Source: an uncultured Bacteroidota bacterium
GTDB lineage: Bacteria > Bacteroidota > Bacteroidia > Flavobacteriales > Flavobacteriaceae
Direction: 5' to 3'
Assembly: GCA_902586905.1 (NCBI GenBank)
Contig: CACIJH010000005.1
Span: 19,370-83,369, forward strand
Length of the DNA stretch: 64,000 nt
Both the position numbers and the translations under genes were made by a program. This document shows positions 60,907 through 64,000 of this stretch, one piece after another; the stretch's first letter is position 1; each line of letters opens with the position of its first letter. The notes below the pieces were generated by a model. It had not been told where the DNA came from. It was given only the letters and a program-made list of their open reading frames with translations, and ran no database searches.

Positions 60907-61347
60907 ATGTTGAGGGCATTATTTATTGGGATATTGATATTGGCGAATTCCTGCAACCAAACTGACGCAGAGCAAATTCGCAAGCCCAACACTGCTTGGC
61001 AATCAACAGATCAACCTCCTGTTTATCCTGGATGCGAGAGTAGAGAAACGACTGCTGATCAATGGGATTGTTTCCAGGCATCGATTTCCCGATCGATTAG
61101 CATGGCTTTTACAGAAAATCCTCTACCACTTCAAGCCAATGCACCTAAATCCGTAATCCTTTATGTAGAAGTTGATCAAAGTGGAAAAGTGATGTTCAAA
61201 GGAATTGAACCTCAAGCAGACAAGGCAATTCTGCAAGCCATGCAAACAGCCATTGATGAACTACCAATTGTAAGCCCAGCAACAAAAACCAATGTAGGGG
61301 TTACTGCCCAAGTGCAGTTTCGCATACCTATTCTACTTCAAAACTGA
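60907..61347 (+). CDS. TonB-C-like energy-transducer-family lipoprotein
   Basis: Lipobox 'LILANSCNQ', 'YPGCESRETTADQWDCFQASISRSIS', 'VILYVEVDQSGKVMFKGIEPQAD', 'VGVTAQVQFRIPILL'. Confidence 0.72.
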   Translation: MLRALFIGILILANSCNQTDAEQIRKPNTAWQSTDQPPVYPGCESRETTADQWDCFQASISRSISMAFTENPLPLQANAPKSVILYVEVDQSGKVMFKGIEPQADKAILQAMQTAIDELPIVSPATKTNVGVTAQVQFRIPILLQN

Positions 61348-61359
61348 TATGATCAAACA

Positions 61360-61927
61360 ATGAAAGAGACAATCTCTAGCTCGAAACGCATTATCCTTGG
61401 TGTTGACCCAGGAACAACGATAATGGGGTATGGTCTTATCACAGTCAATGGAAAAAAAATAGAGCTTCTTCACATGGATGAACTGGTGATGAATTCAAAA
61501 GAAAACCACTATTTGCGTTTGCAAAAGATTTTTGAAAAGACCATCGAGATCATTGATAAATTTCACCCAGATGAAATGGCTTTGGAAGCACCCTTTTTTG
61601 GAAAAAATGTTCAGTCGATGTTGAAGTTGGGTCGTGCACAAGGGGTTGCTATGGCTGCTGGATTGTCACGAGAGTTGACAATAACCGAGTATTCCCCCAG
61701 AAAAATAAAAATGGCTATCACAGGCAATGGAAACGCCTCCAAGGAGCAGGTTGCTCGAATGCTTCAACAACTGGTGGATCTCAAAACCCTACCCAAAAAA
61801 CCTTGATGCTACAGATGGGTTGGCAGCTGCTGTCTGTCACTTTTTCAATCCTGCTCAGGAATCTGGAAAAACCTATTCCGGTTGGGGCTCCTTTGTCAAA
61901 CAAGAGGCTCATCGCATTAAAAAATAG
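61360..61927 (+). pseudogene. ruvC: Holliday junction resolvase RuvC, frameshifted at an A6 run (61795-61800)
   Basis: '[17 protein letters not shown]', '[23 protein letters not shown]'-type core in frame 1; C-term '[43 protein letters not shown]' in next frame. Confidence 0.88.
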
Positions 61928-61928
61928 C

Positions 61929-63071
61929 ATGTCGGGACTATATCTACATATCCCTTTTTGTAAAAAGGCATGTCATTATTGTAACTTCCATTTTTCGACC
62001 TCGATGCGCTATGCTGACGATATGGTGGCTGCAATTCAACAAGAAATTCGACTGCGAAAACAAGGTGCTATAATCCCTGTTGAGACAATCTATTTTGGTG
62101 GGGGAACACCATCTGTGCTTAGTCCTGCACAACTCCAATTATTGATCGATGAAGTGAATCAGTGTTATGACCTTGTAAAAAATCCCGAAATCACCCTTGA
62201 AGCCAACCCCGATGATTTGTCCAAAGCGTATATGCGTGACATTGAAAAGCTAGGCATCAATCGCCTGTCGATAGGCGTGCAATCGTTTTTGGATGATGAG
62301 TTAGCACTGATGAATCGCGCGCACAATGGCAGTCAAGCCATTTCATCAGTGCAGGATGCAAAAGCAATTTTTAATAACCTGTCGATTGACCTCCTTTTTG
62401 GCAATCCGAATACGACACTAGATGACTGGAAACAAAACCTTGATTATGCCCTTCAACTAGATGTGCCACACATTTCATCATACGCACTCACCCTTGAGCC
62501 TAAAACAGCTCTTGAACGTTTTGTAGACAAGGGGGTTGTTTCTCTTTTGGACGAACAGCTTGTGGAGGCGCAGTTCAATTATTTGGTTGACACCCTAACT
62601 GCCAGGGGTTATGATCATTATGAATTATCAAGTTTTGGAAAACCGGGGTATCATTCGCGCAACAACACTGGTTATTGGCAAGGCAAAACCTACTTGGGTA
62701 TTGGTCCCTCAGCACATGGGTTTGATGGTGTTCATCGATATTGGAATGTGAGCAATAATGCAAATTATATGCAAAAGATAACACAGGGCGAGCTGCCACA
62801 AACGATAGAAAAGTTGAGTGTAATTGATCGATACAACGAATCGATTATGATTGGGTTACGCGCATCTTGGGGTGTATCGTTACAGGCAATGGAAAGCAAT
62901 TTGGGACTGCGTTATCGGCAGCATCTGGAGGAGCAAGCCCAACGATTTATAGAAGAAGGATTGTTGCATATTGAAAACAATGCTTTAAAAACCACTCGAA
63001 GTGGTGCATTTTTGGCTGACGGAATTTCTGCAGACTTGTTTCTTATTGACTTGCTTGGTGCATCGTCGTGA
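61929..63071 (+). CDS. hemW: Radical SAM family heme chaperone HemW
   Basis: 'MSGLYLHIPFCKKACHYCNFHFST', 'TIYFGGGTPSVLSPAQL', 'GVQSFLDDELALMNRAH'. Confidence 0.95.
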   Translation: MSGLYLHIPFCKKACHYCNFHFSTSMRYADDMVAAIQQEIRLRKQGAIIPVETIYFGGGTPSVLSPAQLQLLIDEVNQCYDLVKNPEITLEANPDDLSKAYMRDIEKLGINRLSIGVQSFLDDELALMNRAHNGSQAISSVQDAKAIFNNLSIDLLFGNPNTTLDDWKQNLDYALQLDVPHISSYALTLEPKTALERFVDKGVVSLLDEQLVEAQFNYLVDTLTARGYDHYELSSFGKPGYHSRNNTGYWQGKTYLGIGPSAHGFDGVHRYWNVSNNANYMQKITQGELPQTIEKLSVIDRYNESIMIGLRASWGVSLQAMESNLGLRYRQHLEEQAQRFIEEGLLHIENNALKTTRSGAFLADGISADLFLIDLLGASS

Positions 63072-63984
63072 AGTGTTTGTAAAAGTGCGGAATTGTCTCG
63101 ATCCCTTTTAAAAAGTTAAACACACCAAAATGCTCATTGGGGGAGTGAATTGCATCACTGTCGAGACCAAAGCCCATCAGTACGGTCTTGCTTTGTAGGG
63201 TTTCTTCAAACAATGCTACGATTGGAATACTCCCTCCATCGCGCACTGGGATAGGGGCTTTACCAAAGGTTTCAACGTATGCTTTTGATGCTGCTTGAAA
63301 TTCCAAGCCATCGGGATGCATGACATAGGCTTCTCCTCCGTGATGAGGCGTAACTTTTACTGTCACTCCTTTGGGAGCGATTGAAACAAAATGATCCATA
63401 AATAGTTTTGTAATCTCTTCCGACTTTTGATTTGGCACCAATCGCATCGATATTTTTGCATAGGCCTTTGATGCAATAACTGTTTTTGCACCCTCACCAA
63501 TATATCCTCCCCAAATACCATTGACGTCAAGGGTTGGGCGAATGGACTTGCGTTCTAGTGTAGAATAGCCTTTTTCTCCATAAACCGATTCAATGTCAAG
63601 TGCGTTTTGATAATTTTCTAGGGAAAATGGGATTTGTTTGAATTGCTCGCGTTCTGCAGCATTGAGTTCTTCCACTTTATCATAAAAGCCTGGAATTGTC
63701 ACTCGATTGTTTTCGTCGTGGAGCGACGCCACCATTTTGGTCAGGATGTTGATCGGATTGGCAACTGCCCCACCATAAAGACCCGAATGCAAGTCACGAT
63801 TCGGACCAGTGATTTCCACTTCCACATAGCTCATGCCACGTAGACCAGTAGTGATGGAAGGAATGTCGTTGGCAAGCATACCAGTATCGGAGATCAGTAT
63901 TACATCATTGTCGAGTTTGTCGGTATTTTCACGCACAAAGGTTTCCAGGTTGTCGCTGCCCACTTCTTCCTCGCCTTCGATCAT
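63043..63984 (-). CDS. M20 family dipeptidase/peptidase (5' end outside window)
   Basis: 'MIEGEEEVGSDNLETFVREN', 'GLRGMSYVEVEITGPNRDLHSGLYGGAVANP', 'VRDGGSIPIVALFEETL'; runs off the right edge. Confidence 0.93.
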   Translation of the reverse strand: MIEGEEEVGSDNLETFVRENTDKLDNDVILISDTGMLANDIPSITTGLRGMSYVEVEITGPNRDLHSGLYGGAVANPINILTKMVASLHDENNRVTIPGFYDKVEELNAAEREQFKQIPFSLENYQNALDIESVYGEKGYSTLERKSIRPTLDVNGIWGGYIGEGAKTVIASKAYAKISMRLVPNQKSEEITKLFMDHFVSIAPKGVTVKVTPHHGGEAYVMHPDGLEFQAASKAYVETFGKAPIPVRDGGSIPIVALFEETLQSKTVLMGFGLDSDAIHSPNEHFGVFNFLKGIETIPHFYKHFTTMHQASQ

Positions 63985-64000
63985 AAATTTGATATTACAA

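Noticed and set aside
61795-61800. Programmed ribosomal frameshift in ruvC
   Set aside because: The shift needed is +1 (or -2) at AAA AAA C with no obvious stimulatory element; a homopolymer indel or true mutation is more economical.

Overview
64 kb chromosomal window from a Bacteroidota (Flavobacteriia-like) genome. Most of it is conserved core content. A truncated modular T9SS-type adhesin with a PorP/SprF partner is at the left edge. Other blocks are gldKLMN, two mevalonate-pathway blocks (HMG-CoA reductase + GYDIA-type GHMP kinase; mvaD + mevalonate kinase + UbiA prenyltransferase), mreBCD-mrdA-rodA, purH, groESL, secG, lptE, a sigma-54-type activator, miaB, topA, tRNA-Phe, coaX, lptC, ruvC and hemW. 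I found no intact new multi-gene system. The most interesting signal is decayed genes that a simple ORF track hides: (i) about 380 bp of the C-terminus of a type II Cas9 in two frames, with no cas1/cas2 or array visible; (ii) comEC split by an in-frame TAG; (iii) a SulP transporter broken by an in-frame TGA and fused by an apparent deletion to a YeeE/YedE fragment; (iv) a sensor histidine kinase with an early in-frame TAG and a poly-T frameshift; (v) ruvC frameshifted at an A6 run so its C-terminal Asp motif is out of frame; (vi) a possible short C-terminal scar of an outer-membrane beta-barrel gene with its terminator. Sequencing or assembly error is the main alternative for the single-base lesions. 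Also notable: a GG-N10-GC (sigma-54-like) palindrome upstream of groES in the same gene block as a sigma-54 activator. Family calls rest on recognised motifs and gene order, not on database searches.
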